From Gemmatimonadota bacterium (lineage in GTDB: Bacteria; Latescibacterota; UBA2968; UBA8231): 64,000 nucleotides of DNA. How positions within the stretch are numbered: the stretch's first letter is position 1; the number at the start of each line of letters is the position of its first letter. The stretch is from NCBI GenBank assembly GCA_018672475.1, contig JABHFS010000024.1:20059-84058 (forward strand), given 5' to 3'. The notes under the pieces were generated by a model. It was not told where the DNA came from. It did not search any database and was given only the letters and a program-made list of their open reading frames with translations. The translations under genes and the position numbers were made by a program. Shown piece after piece: positions 18,856 to 26,759 of the stretch.

Positions 18856-19018
18856 AAGCGTACTCGACCCGCAACACGACGCAGGTCATATCCGTCTCCC
18901 TGAGGCTCGTCCCCGGCGAAGTTCTGCGCTGCGCCGATCAGGCGGTCGGTCAGTGCTTTGGCGCCCGCGGCCCGCAGTGCGGTGCTGCGGGTGTCGAGGG
19001 AAAGGGTGGAGAGAGGGG
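18855..19018 (-). pseudogene. Remnant of a PP2C/SpoIIE-type phosphatase C-terminus
   Basis: On the minus strand the frame reads STALRAAGAKALTDRLIGAA, then QNFAGDEPQGD. A one-base insertion (GACGGATATGACC for GACGATATGACC) then shifts it; the corrected frame reads DMTCVVLRVEYA and stops at 18855-18857. GDDMTxVVLRV is the usual end of SpoIIE/RsbU-type PP2C phosphatases, with the metal-binding Asp pair. Nothing of the catalytic domain upstream remains, so this is a ~50-codon tail fragment with a frameshift. Confidence 0.6.
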
Positions 19019-19090
19019 GAATCGGCCAGGTCGATTCGTTTGAGGTGGCTCTCCGTTTAACTAATGTGGCTATCTATGGCAATGGTTCCA

Positions 19091-20500
19091 TTAAGTGATA
19101 TCGGTCCGCAGAAACGATACAAATGCTGCCATAAAAAACAGCACGGCGAAGACGGCGAGCAGCAATACGTCCGTAGTGCGCGCTGTGAGTCGGCCCGCGA
19201 GACTTTCAGCGCGCAACTTGAAAACGGGCATATCGTCGATGCGGTAGTCCTCGTCCTCTTGATCGCCAAAGCCCACTGCATCCGCTTGTTGCTCCAGTAT
19301 ATAACGGCTGAATTGGCGTTGATAGGCGCGTAGGCCGTTGACCAGATTGCGCTCGTGGCGCACGCCGGTCTCGCCAATATCCGTATTGGCGTAGGCGTAG
19401 GAGGCGACGGGTGACAGGCGGGTGATCGTGCGGGCGATATCGACTTGATGGCGCAGTCGCTGTTCGTAATCGCGGATAATTTCTTCGGTGACCTTGTTAA
19501 CTTCCTTGCGCAACGCTTCTCTTCTCTGCTGCATCTGTTGGAATAGCTCGGCTCGCTGCTCGGTGGACATATCGCGCATGCCGCGTCGTCCACCTCCGCC
19601 CCGTCCACCGCCGCCCCACTCCTGGCGGAACTGGTCGTTGACTTCTTTGATGCGCTCCGAGATCAGGCGTTCGACTGCACCCGGAGCGGGTATGGGGGCG
19701 ACCACTTCGGCGATATAGGGCCCCGCGTTGGGTATGATCAAGGCCAAGAGCACCCAGATGGCCAATAGGCTCATAAGGGCGGTAGAGGAGTTGCGGACTA
19801 GTACCGAGATAAAGAGGCCGATGGAAAACATCACCGCGATCAAGATCAGCGATACCAACCCCGATACGACAAAGGCTTGCCAGTCTTCGGTCGTGAACGT
19901 GATCTCACCGGATATGCCGATCAATAAGGCGCCAATGCCCAATGCAATCAAGAAGGGTAGCGCCAGGCTCAGATAACCGCCGATCCACTTGGCCAGGATC
20001 AGGGTGTCGCGCGGCAACGGGTACGACATCAGCAATTTTAACGTGCCCCTTTCGCGCTCCCCAGCCACCGCGTCATAAGAGATAAAGAACGCCAGCAGGC
20101 TGAACACTACCCCGACAATAAAGAGCATATCGGCGGCGGGGAAGAGCAACACGATGGGGTTGCCGGCGCTGCTGCCTTCGAACCCGGGTAGGAAGTCACG
20201 CGAAACTACGGCCGTGCGGTCGAGGGTCTTTTCCGTGCCGTAGAACAGGACCTGGAAATTCTGCGGCGGCCGATCGACCCGGATGCCCTCCCGCGCCAAG
20301 TTTTCGTAGCCGCCGTATTCCTCGGCCTCCGTGCGGTAGATCTCGCGGTTGCTGTGGTAGTCGGCCTGCTTGGTGGCCAAGTCGGCGCGCAGCACCACTA
20401 CGCTGACAACGGCCAGGAAGATACAGAGCCCGCCGCAGACCAAGAAACGTAGTTCGAGCAGGTTATTCAAGCATTCTTTGCGAATCATTACCCAGAGCAT
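19091..20500 (-). CDS. ABC-2 type transporter permease (second of a pair)
   Basis: A 469-residue inner-membrane permease of the ABC-2 superfamily, with an N-terminal segment, a long extracytoplasmic loop (about 40-125), and a membrane bundle containing YDAVAGERERGTLKLLMSYP, the coupling element typical of these permeases. A second long loop at about 290-430 is Gly/Arg- and Gln-rich and includes GGGGRGGGGRRG, then a final membrane segment. It starts ten bases after the preceding permease ends and clearly pairs with it. No ATP-binding subunit is encoded near by, so the ATPase must come from elsewhere. Substrate unknown. Confidence 0.82.
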   Translation of the reverse strand: MLWVMIRKECLNNLLELRFLVCGGLCIFLAVVSVVVLRADLATKQADYHSNREIYRTEAEEYGGYENLAREGIRVDRPPQNFQVLFYGTEKTLDRTAVVSRDFLPGFEGSSAGNPIVLLFPAADMLFIVGVVFSLLAFFISYDAVAGERERGTLKLLMSYPLPRDTLILAKWIGGYLSLALPFLIALGIGALLIGISGEITFTTEDWQAFVVSGLVSLILIAVMFSIGLFISVLVRNSSTALMSLLAIWVLLALIIPNAGPYIAEVVAPIPAPGAVERLISERIKEVNDQFRQEWGGGGRGGGGRRGMRDMSTEQRAELFQQMQQRREALRKEVNKVTEEIIRDYEQRLRHQVDIARTITRLSPVASYAYANTDIGETGVRHERNLVNGLRAYQRQFSRYILEQQADAVGFGDQEDEDYRIDDMPVFKLRAESLAGRLTARTTDVLLLAVFAVLFFMAAFVSFLRTDIT

Positions 20501-20510
20501 ATAACCGGTC

Positions 20511-21902
20511 CTATTCCATCAAGTCGTAGCGCAGGAAGCTCATATACGCTCCCATGAAAAAGGCCATATTGAGCAGCAATAACAACAACAGGTCAGTCTG
20601 GGCGCTGACCAGTATCTCGTCCAAGCCCGCTCGTCCCACGGTGAATTGTGGCAGATCGTCCAGGTCGACTGGGGCATCGCGCAGTGCCTGGCGTTCCTCT
20701 TGGCTTTCTACGCTTTCAGCCCGTTGCCTGCGAGCATGTGATTCAGCCTGCCACCACTCCATAAAATCGACTCGGTAGCGGTCGATGACGTTGCGCATCG
20801 AGGCGAAGTTGTCCAGGCCGCTGCCGGCTATATTGGCGGTCGCGTAGACGAAGTTGGACGAAGGCGATATACGCGCCAGGAGAATGCTCATGCTGATCTG
20901 ATCATCGACTTTCCGCATATAGGCGGTCAGGATTTTGCCGGTCTCTTCCTCGATCCGCGCCCTGATTTCGTCGCGTTGTTGTCTGCGTTCCTCGCGTGAC
21001 ATATCGCGCTGGTTGCGCCTGTTTTGCCGCATCTCGCCCCAAACTTGGCGCTGGACCGCCTCGCGTTTGCTGGCCATGACCCCGGCGGAAGGCACCGGAG
21101 AAACCGCTCGGGCGACGATGGGGGCGGTGTTGGGGATGACTAGCACCAACACGACCCAGATCAGAAAATTGAAGACCAGCGAAATGTTTGCGCTATGGGT
21201 GAGGGCCGAGATCATCATGCCTAAAGCGAAAAAAACCGATAAATAGAGCGCTGCCACCGCCAACATCATTGAAAAAGCGGTCCATTCGGCGCCGGTGAAA
21301 CTCAGAGAAGTGGTCAATTGAGCGAAGAGTACAGCGATGAGTATCGCAGTGAGGAAGGGCAACACTAAGACGGCATAACCGCCGATCCACTTCGCCAGCA
21401 ATATCGTATGCCTCGGCACAGAGTTGGCCATCATCAATTGGAGCGTGCCTTCTTCTTTCTCTCCACATATCGCGTCGAAGGCGAAGAGCAGGGCGAGCAG
21501 GCTGCCGACGATATTGACGATATAGAGCAGGTCGGGGGTCGAGAACAGCACGAAGAGCGGGTTGGCGTATTTATTGCGACCGAGCTTGACGTCGCGGGAA
21601 TTGGAAATGCGGATCGAGCGCGACATTTCGCGCTCCAGGCCAGTGGCGAAGATGCTGAGCGGGTTGGGGGCTTTTTCTGCCTGGATGCCGCTCCAGCGCA
21701 TGCGTCTGAAATCACCCGACTCGCGTAGCTGTTCCTCCTGTGCACGGCGGGTCTCCGCATGGTTTTCGACCTGGCGGCTGTAATTCAGTGCGATCATCTG
21801 CACCGAGCTGACCACCAGCACGAAGAATAGCGAGAACGTCAGGATGAAGCGGTAACTGAGCAGGTGCGTCAGTACTTCCTTGCGGATTAGTAGGCCCATC
21901 AT
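20511..21902 (-). CDS. ABC-2 type transporter permease (first of a pair)
   Basis: A 463-residue permease homologous to the next gene: an N-terminal membrane anchor after MMGLLIRKEVL, a periplasmic loop, the ABC-2 signature FDAICGEKEEGTLQLMMANS and a charged Arg/Glu-rich second loop (about 290-420, MSREERRQQRD), then a final segment. The start at 21902 (tandem ATG) is chosen because family members begin at this Leu-Ile-Arg-Lys stretch; an ATG at 21935 is possible. The pair probably forms a heterodimeric channel. The two charged loops are unusually large for simple export permeases. Confidence 0.82.
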   Translation of the reverse strand: MMGLLIRKEVLTHLLSYRFILTFSLFFVLVVSSVQMIALNYSRQVENHAETRRAQEEQLRESGDFRRMRWSGIQAEKAPNPLSIFATGLEREMSRSIRISNSRDVKLGRNKYANPLFVLFSTPDLLYIVNIVGSLLALLFAFDAICGEKEEGTLQLMMANSVPRHTILLAKWIGGYAVLVLPFLTAILIAVLFAQLTTSLSFTGAEWTAFSMMLAVAALYLSVFFALGMMISALTHSANISLVFNFLIWVVLVLVIPNTAPIVARAVSPVPSAGVMASKREAVQRQVWGEMRQNRRNQRDMSREERRQQRDEIRARIEEETGKILTAYMRKVDDQISMSILLARISPSSNFVYATANIAGSGLDNFASMRNVIDRYRVDFMEWWQAESHARRQRAESVESQEERQALRDAPVDLDDLPQFTVGRAGLDEILVSAQTDLLLLLLLNMAFFMGAYMSFLRYDLME

Positions 21903-22004
21903 GAGAGGGTGTTCCGCTGGGTTGGCCAATAGCATTGGCTGGCTGTTCGTGCGTTCCTCGGCGTATTTTCCACTTGTTAAGCTTGCATATTAAGACGTGC
22001 GAAT

Positions 22005-22400
22005 CTATCGCCCGCGGCCGCCGCGGGCGCCCTGGCGACTTTGGCTTTGCTGGGCTTTGATGCCGTTAAAAAGGTCGCGCTGCTCGGAACTGAGGATATT
22101 GTTTACAGCCCGGTCTAAATCGACCTGCAGCGTGCTTGCCGCTTCGCGCATAGCCGAGGGATCGGAACTCGACGATTGCAATAATTCCTTGCGCTGATTC
22201 CAGGCATCTTTATAGGCCAGCTTCAGCGCCAGCATCTGGTCACCCTTTAGATCGAGCTCGAAACTGAGCACGGCCCAATCGCGTTCCAGTGAGGCTAATG
22301 GCATGCCTCCGCTCCGACCACCACCGCGACCTTGTGCCTGTACATAGGCCGTCGACCCCATTAGAATCAGAACTAGTAACATCGCAATTTTTCTCATCAT
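22005..22400 (-). CDS. Spy/CpxP-like periplasmic helical protein
   Basis: A 131-residue exported protein. MRKIAMLLVLILMGSTAYVQA is a signal peptide; a Gly/Arg patch (GRGGGRSGG) follows, then an all-helical core with Leu/Lys/Gln repeats (FELDLKGDQMLALKLAYKDA), reminiscent of the LTxxQ family of periplasmic chaperones and metal-stress sensors, and a second Gly/Arg tail (GARGGRGR). AGGAGG immediately precedes the tandem ATG. It is first in line before the two permeases, so it may protect or sense something for that transporter. Family placement is by pattern only. Confidence 0.6.
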   Translation of the reverse strand: MMRKIAMLLVLILMGSTAYVQAQGRGGGRSGGMPLASLERDWAVLSFELDLKGDQMLALKLAYKDAWNQRKELLQSSSSDPSAMREAASTLQVDLDRAVNNILSSEQRDLFNGIKAQQSQSRQGARGGRGR

Positions 22401-22559
22401 AACCTCCTATGTTCAACCGATGCCTTGAAAAGGCATCCGCTTTTCATGAGTTTCGTCGATATACACGAATTTTGTTATCGCGTAGGAGAAGTCATATAAG
22501 GAATATACCTGAGTGCTGTTCAGATTTCGTTTACGGTGACCCGAAAATAACCGAGGAAC

Positions 22560-23208
22560 GCATGCCGTCGGTGATAGCACAGTGCATACGCAGTATTCAA
22601 TCCTTCGATTCACGTTTTGACGACGGGCTTGTGCTGGCAGGCGATATCGATACGTCCTTTGTTAACTTTACACAGGCGGAGAATAACGGCAAACAGTTAT
22701 TTTCTGGATCCACCGGTTTTTGACAGCCGCGGCGAACGCACGTCAGGCGGGGGGGTGCAGGCTGTCATAACCCAAACCGAATTCGACATTAAACTCGACT
22801 CTGGGAACAATGGTTTTACCGAAACGGGTGCCAATGTGTATATCGACGGCAAGTGGTCGGACCGGTTTGACGCGAATGGTGATTTGGCTGTGATACCGGC
22901 GCCATTTCTACCAATGTTGAATCCGAAGACCGTGCAGATGCTTTGAGCTTTGCACTCGCATAGAACTACCCTAATCCGTTTAATCCTGCAACTACATTAC
23001 AGATCGAGTCGGCCAGACTAGTAGGGTGAGCCTGAAGGTATACAATGTTTTCGGTCAAGAGATAGCCGCCCCGATAAGCGATTTTCACGTGGCGGAAAAT
23101 TCTCGGTGCCGGTTTGATGGGGTTGGGCAGCCTTCGGGGCTCTATTTTTATCGCCTGATTGCCGACGGTCAGATCGTGCAGGCCTACAAAATGCTGTTGC
23201 GCAAATAA
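22560..23208 (+). pseudogene. Decayed secreted protein with a type-IX-like sorting domain
   Basis: Several broken frames together spell the end of a secreted protein. One frame gives FDDGLVLAGDIDTSFVNFTQ; another gives VQAVITQTEFDIKLDSGNNG and VYIDGKWSDRFDANGDLAV; the tail gives ALSFALA-stop-NYPNPFNPATTLQI, then after a stop and frame change VSLKVYNVFGQEIA and SGLYFYRLIADGQIVQAYKM. NYPNPFNP followed by VYNxxGQ and GxYxYRL is the classic type A sorting domain of type IX-secreted proteins. At least two stops and two frameshifts make it non-functional. The stop in FALA-stop-N sits where Gln is usual (CAG to TAG, after FALE). Confidence 0.8.
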
Positions 23209-23297
23209 GCGCGGACACCATACCATTTTATGTACAGTGTCTTCTGCTGATCTAATTGGGCGCGCCGTTCGCTTGCGTCACCACCACGTCAGCAAAC

Positions 23298-23335
23298 AAA
23301 AACGGGCTACGACGCTGTTGTCGTAACCCGTTCTT
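23298..23335 (-). terminator. Terminator downstream of tRNA-Pro
   Basis: On the minus strand AACGGGTTACGAC and GTCGTAGCCCGTT pair around a six-base loop and run into TTTTTG, nine bases after the tRNA 3' end. Confidence 0.8.
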
Positions 23336-23343
23336 ATTTATGG

Positions 23344-23418
23344 TCGGGGTGCTCGGATTCGAACCGAGGACCCCCTGCTCCCAAAGCAGGTGCGCTAGCC
23401 GGGCTGCGCCACACCCCG
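23344..23418 (-). tRNA. tRNA-Pro (anticodon TGG)
   Basis: The 75-base minus-strand sequence folds as a cloverleaf. The acceptor CGGGGTG pairs with CACCCCG before discriminator A; the D arm carries GCGC and AGCGC; the anticodon stem CTGCT/AGCAG encloses TTTGGGA, giving anticodon TGG; the T arm is CTCGG-TTCGAAT-CCGAG. No CCA is encoded. The gene lies between the decayed sorting-domain gene and pyrF, followed by its own terminator. Confidence 0.95.
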
Positions 23419-23478
23419 AAAATCCAATTCAAAAAATAGAGGTAGTCGCGAACAATCGCAACAGTAGACCGCAGATCT

Positions 23479-24291
23479 TCAGACGTTGCGGTGCTCGTTG
23501 ATTGCGTCGCGTAGTTCGAGCGTGGCGGTTCGTGCGGCTTCGGCGAAGTCTTCGCCGGAGGAGGCGTAGAGGATGCCGCGCGATGAGTTGAGTAGGATGC
23601 CGGCTCCTTGCTCGTCCTGGCCATTTTTGACCGCTGTCTCTATATCGCCGCCTTGCGCGCCGATGCCGGGAATTAAGAAAGGCATGTCGGGCGCCAGCGC
23701 GCGGACGCTGGCGAAGTGCTCGGGTTGGGTGCCGCCGATGACGAGGCCGATATTGTCGTCGGTATTCCACTCGTGGGCTTTGGCGATGACGTGTTCGTAG
23801 AGCGGTCGGTCGCCCATTGGCTGCTTTTCGAAGTCGTCGGCGCCGGGGTTGGAGGTCAGGCAGACCAGGAAAGTGGTGCAGTCCTGGTAGGCGGTGAAAG
23901 GCGTGACGGCGTCGGTGCCCATATAGGGGGTGACTGTCAACGCGTCGGCGCCGAGCACGTCGAAGAATTTGCGTGCGTATTGCTCGGCTGTATTGCCGAT
24001 GTCGCCGACCTTGGCGTCGACGAGGACCGGGATCGGGTCGGGTACGTGCGCCATGGTTTGCTGTAAGGTGGTGAAACCATGGGCGCCGAGCGCGCCGTAA
24101 AAGGCGAAGTTGGGTTTGTAACAGCAGACAAGATCGGCGGTGGCGTCGATGATCTGTTGGTTGAAATAGAGGACCGGGTTGTCCTTGTCTTGCACGCAAG
24201 CGGGCAGTTTGGCCGGGTCGGTGTCTAAGCCGACGCAGACCAGCGAGTTATTGCGGTTCGTCGCCTGGTGCAGTTTCTCCTTGAAACTCAA
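23479..24291 (-). CDS. pyrF: Orotidine 5'-phosphate decarboxylase
   Basis: A 270-residue OMP decarboxylase of the longer (type 2) group, the last step of UMP synthesis. VCVGLDTDP at the N-terminus is the first phosphate/ribose site, LVDAKVGDIGNTA carries the catalytic Lys-Asp pair, and FLIPGIGAQGGD is the phosphate-binding loop. The usual Arg between Lys and Gly in the DxKRGDIG motif is Val here, while the Lys and Asp are kept. Its start lies 44 bases inside the preceding LPP20-like gene in another frame, which implies translational coupling. Confidence 0.92.
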   Translation of the reverse strand: MSFKEKLHQATNRNNSLVCVGLDTDPAKLPACVQDKDNPVLYFNQQIIDATADLVCCYKPNFAFYGALGAHGFTTLQQTMAHVPDPIPVLVDAKVGDIGNTAEQYARKFFDVLGADALTVTPYMGTDAVTPFTAYQDCTTFLVCLTSNPGADDFEKQPMGDRPLYEHVIAKAHEWNTDDNIGLVIGGTQPEHFASVRALAPDMPFLIPGIGAQGGDIETAVKNGQDEQGAGILLNSSRGILYASSGEDFAEAARTATLELRDAINEHRNV

Positions 24292-25309
24292 ACTCTTCTC
24301 CCTCTGAAATAAGGGTGGTGTCGGTGTTAGTAGAGTCGGTAAACATCGATTCGAAGCTAACGGGTTTGGCGCCGAGCAAGAAGGTTACACGGCATTCGTG
24401 CAGGAAGTCGCTGTCGGAGTCGGCCATCAGCACGCGAGTGGCGTCGAACTCACTGAGTACCGCGTCGCCGGAATAGAGCCCGGAGGTGCGCGTGGCCTTG
24501 ACCACGAAGGGGTTGGCCTTTTCGCCGCCGAGCCGGTCGCTTTTCAGGGCGCGGTCGATATCCTTGTCGTAACCGATGATGCCATATTGCGTGGCGTAGT
24601 CGCGGTCGACGGTAGCGGCGCCGTAGATGATGCGGCCTTCCTCGCTGAGGATGCGCGGCGACATGCTCGGTTGCAGGTCCAGCCCGCGGGCGTCGACGAG
24701 AATGCCGGTATAGGGCATCCGCGGGATGAAGACGACCGCTTCTTCTTCCATTATATCTTCCGAACTATCGAGAGAATCGGCCATTGGCTCGGGCGGTGCG
24801 GGCAATGCTATATCGTAGGTGTCGGGCGTCAAGCGCGCGACTTCGGGCAAGACGGCGTCGGCGAAATCGCCCAAGAGCGGCAAGCGCAACGCGATGCGGT
24901 AGAGGCCCTCGTTTTCGACTTGCGAACCGGCGATGATGCGGGCGCCGCGGACCAGACCCTGGACTTTGACGCCGATAGAATCGCTGGTGACGATAAAATT
25001 CTGCACGCGAGTTTCGCTGTCGATCTGGACTTCGCCGATCATTTCGAGCAGGTTGCGGTAAGCAACCGCTTTGGCGCCGCGGAAACCGAGCAGCCGGCGT
25101 TGCACGGGGTTGCTGATATGCTCGGGCACGGTGGCGTCGCCGTAGACGACCAACTCGTTTTTGGTCCAGTCGACATAGCCCTCGATCAGCGAACCGCCGG
25201 CCTCCAGGGTCAGGGCCTCTTCCACGTGTCCCTGAGAGGCCGAAGAAGTGGGTTGTGCGATGAGGGTTGTGGCGCCGGTTAGGGTCAGCGCGATGAGCAG
25301 AAGGAGCAT
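24248..25309 (-). CDS. LPP20/FlgT-like periplasmic protein
   Basis: A 353-residue exported protein with a signal peptide (MLLLLIALTLTGATTLIAQ). The region ~75-150 reads RGAKAVAYRNLLEMIGEV and later GLVRGARI, the RAxxxAxRNLLExI pattern of LPP20 and FlgT N-terminal domains, envelope proteins with no enzymatic role. A Ser/Glu/Asp-rich linker (LDSSEDIMEEE) separates it from a C-terminal part containing GILVDARGLDLQPSMSP and ILSEEGRIIYG. GGGAG precedes the ATG. The overlap with pyrF is odd because the two jobs are unrelated. Confidence 0.65.
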   Translation of the reverse strand: MLLLLIALTLTGATTLIAQPTSSASQGHVEEALTLEAGGSLIEGYVDWTKNELVVYGDATVPEHISNPVQRRLLGFRGAKAVAYRNLLEMIGEVQIDSETRVQNFIVTSDSIGVKVQGLVRGARIIAGSQVENEGLYRIALRLPLLGDFADAVLPEVARLTPDTYDIALPAPPEPMADSLDSSEDIMEEEAVVFIPRMPYTGILVDARGLDLQPSMSPRILSEEGRIIYGAATVDRDYATQYGIIGYDKDIDRALKSDRLGGEKANPFVVKATRTSGLYSGDAVLSEFDATRVLMADSDSDFLHECRVTFLLGAKPVSFESMFTDSTNTDTTLISEGEEFEFQGETAPGDEPQ

Positions 25310-25374
25310 GGTAGGTCTCCCAGGAAAAGCGGCCTGGTATTGATAATACAGTGTAGGTTGGGCTGGGAAAAGGG

Positions 25375-25408
25375 AAAAGATTGCCTCGGGGCCGTAAGGC
25401 CCCGAGGC
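25375..25408 (-). terminator. Terminator of the RNase P RNA gene
   Basis: GCCTCGGGGCC and GGCCCCGAGGC form a perfect 11-bp stem with a four-base loop; on the minus strand it is followed by AATCTTTTCCC. It begins right after the RNA's 3' end. Confidence 0.85.
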
Positions 25409-25410
25409 GA

Positions 25411-25786
25411 AGGAGTGGGTCTATAAGCCGAGTTCTGTCCACACGCCTTGCGGCGCGTTGTGCGGGCATTCATCTGGGGCGACGGTTACCCGATCGCCTC
25501 GGTGCGGCCTACCCGGGAATGATAACGAGGCGGACCACCTCTCTCCCCCTATTTGGCCTTGCTCCGGATGAGGTTTTCCCTGCCACCTACGTCACCGCAG
25601 GCGCGGTGAGCTCTTACCTCACCATTTCACCCTTACCCGGGGTAAACCGGGCGGTATATTTTCTGTGGCACTGTCTGTGGGGTCACCCCCCCTGGGCGTT
25701 ACCCAGCATCCTGTCCTGCGGAGCTCGGACTTTCCTCACCGCCGGTCCGAAGACCGGCAAGCGCGCCCGCCCGACCCACTCCCTCT
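25411..25786 (-). ncRNA. rnpB: RNase P RNA (class A type)
   Basis: The minus strand carries the RNase P RNA core: the outer P1 stem GAGTGGGTC near the 5' end pairs with GACCCACTC at the 3' end; GAGGAAAGTCCGAGCTC follows the P3 hairpin; CCAGATGAATGCCCGC and ACAGAACTCGGCTTATAG make the 3' half of the catalytic core. Ends are set by the P1 stem and may be off by a few bases. It cleaves the 5' leader from precursor tRNAs. The 5' end abuts the stop of the zinc-ribbon gene. Confidence 0.93.
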
Positions 25787-26499
25787 CAGTTGGATTGCTC
25801 GTCCCAGGCCATGATCGTGCCGCAGCTCTCGCAGTAGAGCACGCCGCGCTCGCCGCTGCGGACTTCCATGCGTATCTGGGCCGGCATTTGATGAAAACAG
25901 CAGCCGCAGGCACCCTTGCGCACAGCGGCGACACGGACCCCGCGTCGACCCTTCTTGCGCTCGTAGGTCGCAAGAAGCCTGGCTTCGATGTCTTTGGCGA
26001 CCTTTTTACGGCGCTTCTGGACCTCGTCAACTTGCTCTTGCATGGTGTTGAGCTGGCTCTGCAATTCGTCGATGCGCTCCTGCTGGCTCTGGCGGATTTC
26101 CTCGAAGGTGGTTTTCTCCTCCCCGATTTGTCCTTGAACCCGTTCGATACCCTCGATCGCCTCTAGCAACTGGCTCTCGTTTTCGGAGAGACTTGACTTG
26201 CAGGCTTCGATCTCGGTTTGCAGCGCGTCGTATTCCTTGTTGGTAGTGACGACGGCGAAGCGCTCTTCGTGTTCTTTCAGATTGACCTTGCCGCTCTCGA
26301 TCTCGCGCTCGCAGTGCCGCTGTTTTTTCCCCAATTCTTCGAGCGTCGCTTCGAGGTCGATCAAATGAGCTTGGGCGTTTACTATTTCGCGCTGGCGCTC
26401 GCTGATCTCGGCAGGGTACTTCTCTTTGGCCTCTTCTAGTGTGAAGACTTCCTTATCGACTGCTTGGAGCTGCAAAAGTTGTAGCAAACCCTCTTTCAT
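25786..26499 (-). CDS. Coiled-coil protein with C-terminal C4 zinc ribbon
   Basis: A 237-residue cytoplasmic protein. Residues ~1-170 are heptad-rich coiled coil (LEEAKEKYPAEISERQREI and similar), followed by a zinc ribbon with GACGCCFHQMP and, ~20 residues on, LYCESCGTIM, giving two CxxC-type knuckles. This matches the widespread zf-RING_7/CT398-like family, whose molecular role is poorly defined. The ATG at 26499 is preferred over 26523; the only AGGAG lies between the two. It is directly upstream of rnpB with no gap, so rnpB either shares its transcript or has a promoter inside this gene. Confidence 0.78.
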   Translation of the reverse strand: MKEGLLQLLQLQAVDKEVFTLEEAKEKYPAEISERQREIVNAQAHLIDLEATLEELGKKQRHCEREIESGKVNLKEHEERFAVVTTNKEYDALQTEIEACKSSLSENESQLLEAIEGIERVQGQIGEEKTTFEEIRQSQQERIDELQSQLNTMQEQVDEVQKRRKKVAKDIEARLLATYERKKGRRGVRVAAVRKGACGCCFHQMPAQIRMEVRSGERGVLYCESCGTIMAWDEQSN

Positions 26500-26540
26500 A
26501 GGCCGTTTCTCTTCTCCTGTCATGCGCGCTTAAAGCCAAA

Positions 26541-26566
26541 CAAAAAGCGCACCCTATAGGTGCACT
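26541..26566 (-). terminator. Probable terminator of the transketolase operon
   Basis: On the minus strand GTGCACC, a five-base loop, and GGTGCGC are followed by TTTTTG. It lies about 195 bases after the stop at 26760, so the transcript would have a long 3' tail, in which I see nothing else. Confidence 0.6.
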
Positions 26567-26759
26567 TGAGGTGGTATAGTCTTATCGATTTCGATGGTAA
26601 GAGGCGCTGGCGAGATACGTCGCGCCGGATTGCAAAGGACCTGTGAGGAAGCAGGTGAGTGGCGTCATGAACGGCTACTTGACTTCTAATGGTCACAAGT
26701 ATTGTAAGTGCGTTGTATACCAATAATTACGGTTATTCCGACATATAGTCAAGACGGCT

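Noticed and set aside
23429..24199. Long Arg-rich open frame antisense-shifted over pyrF
   Set aside because: It is a shadow frame of the GC-rich pyrF gene; composition and lack of any motif show it is not coding.
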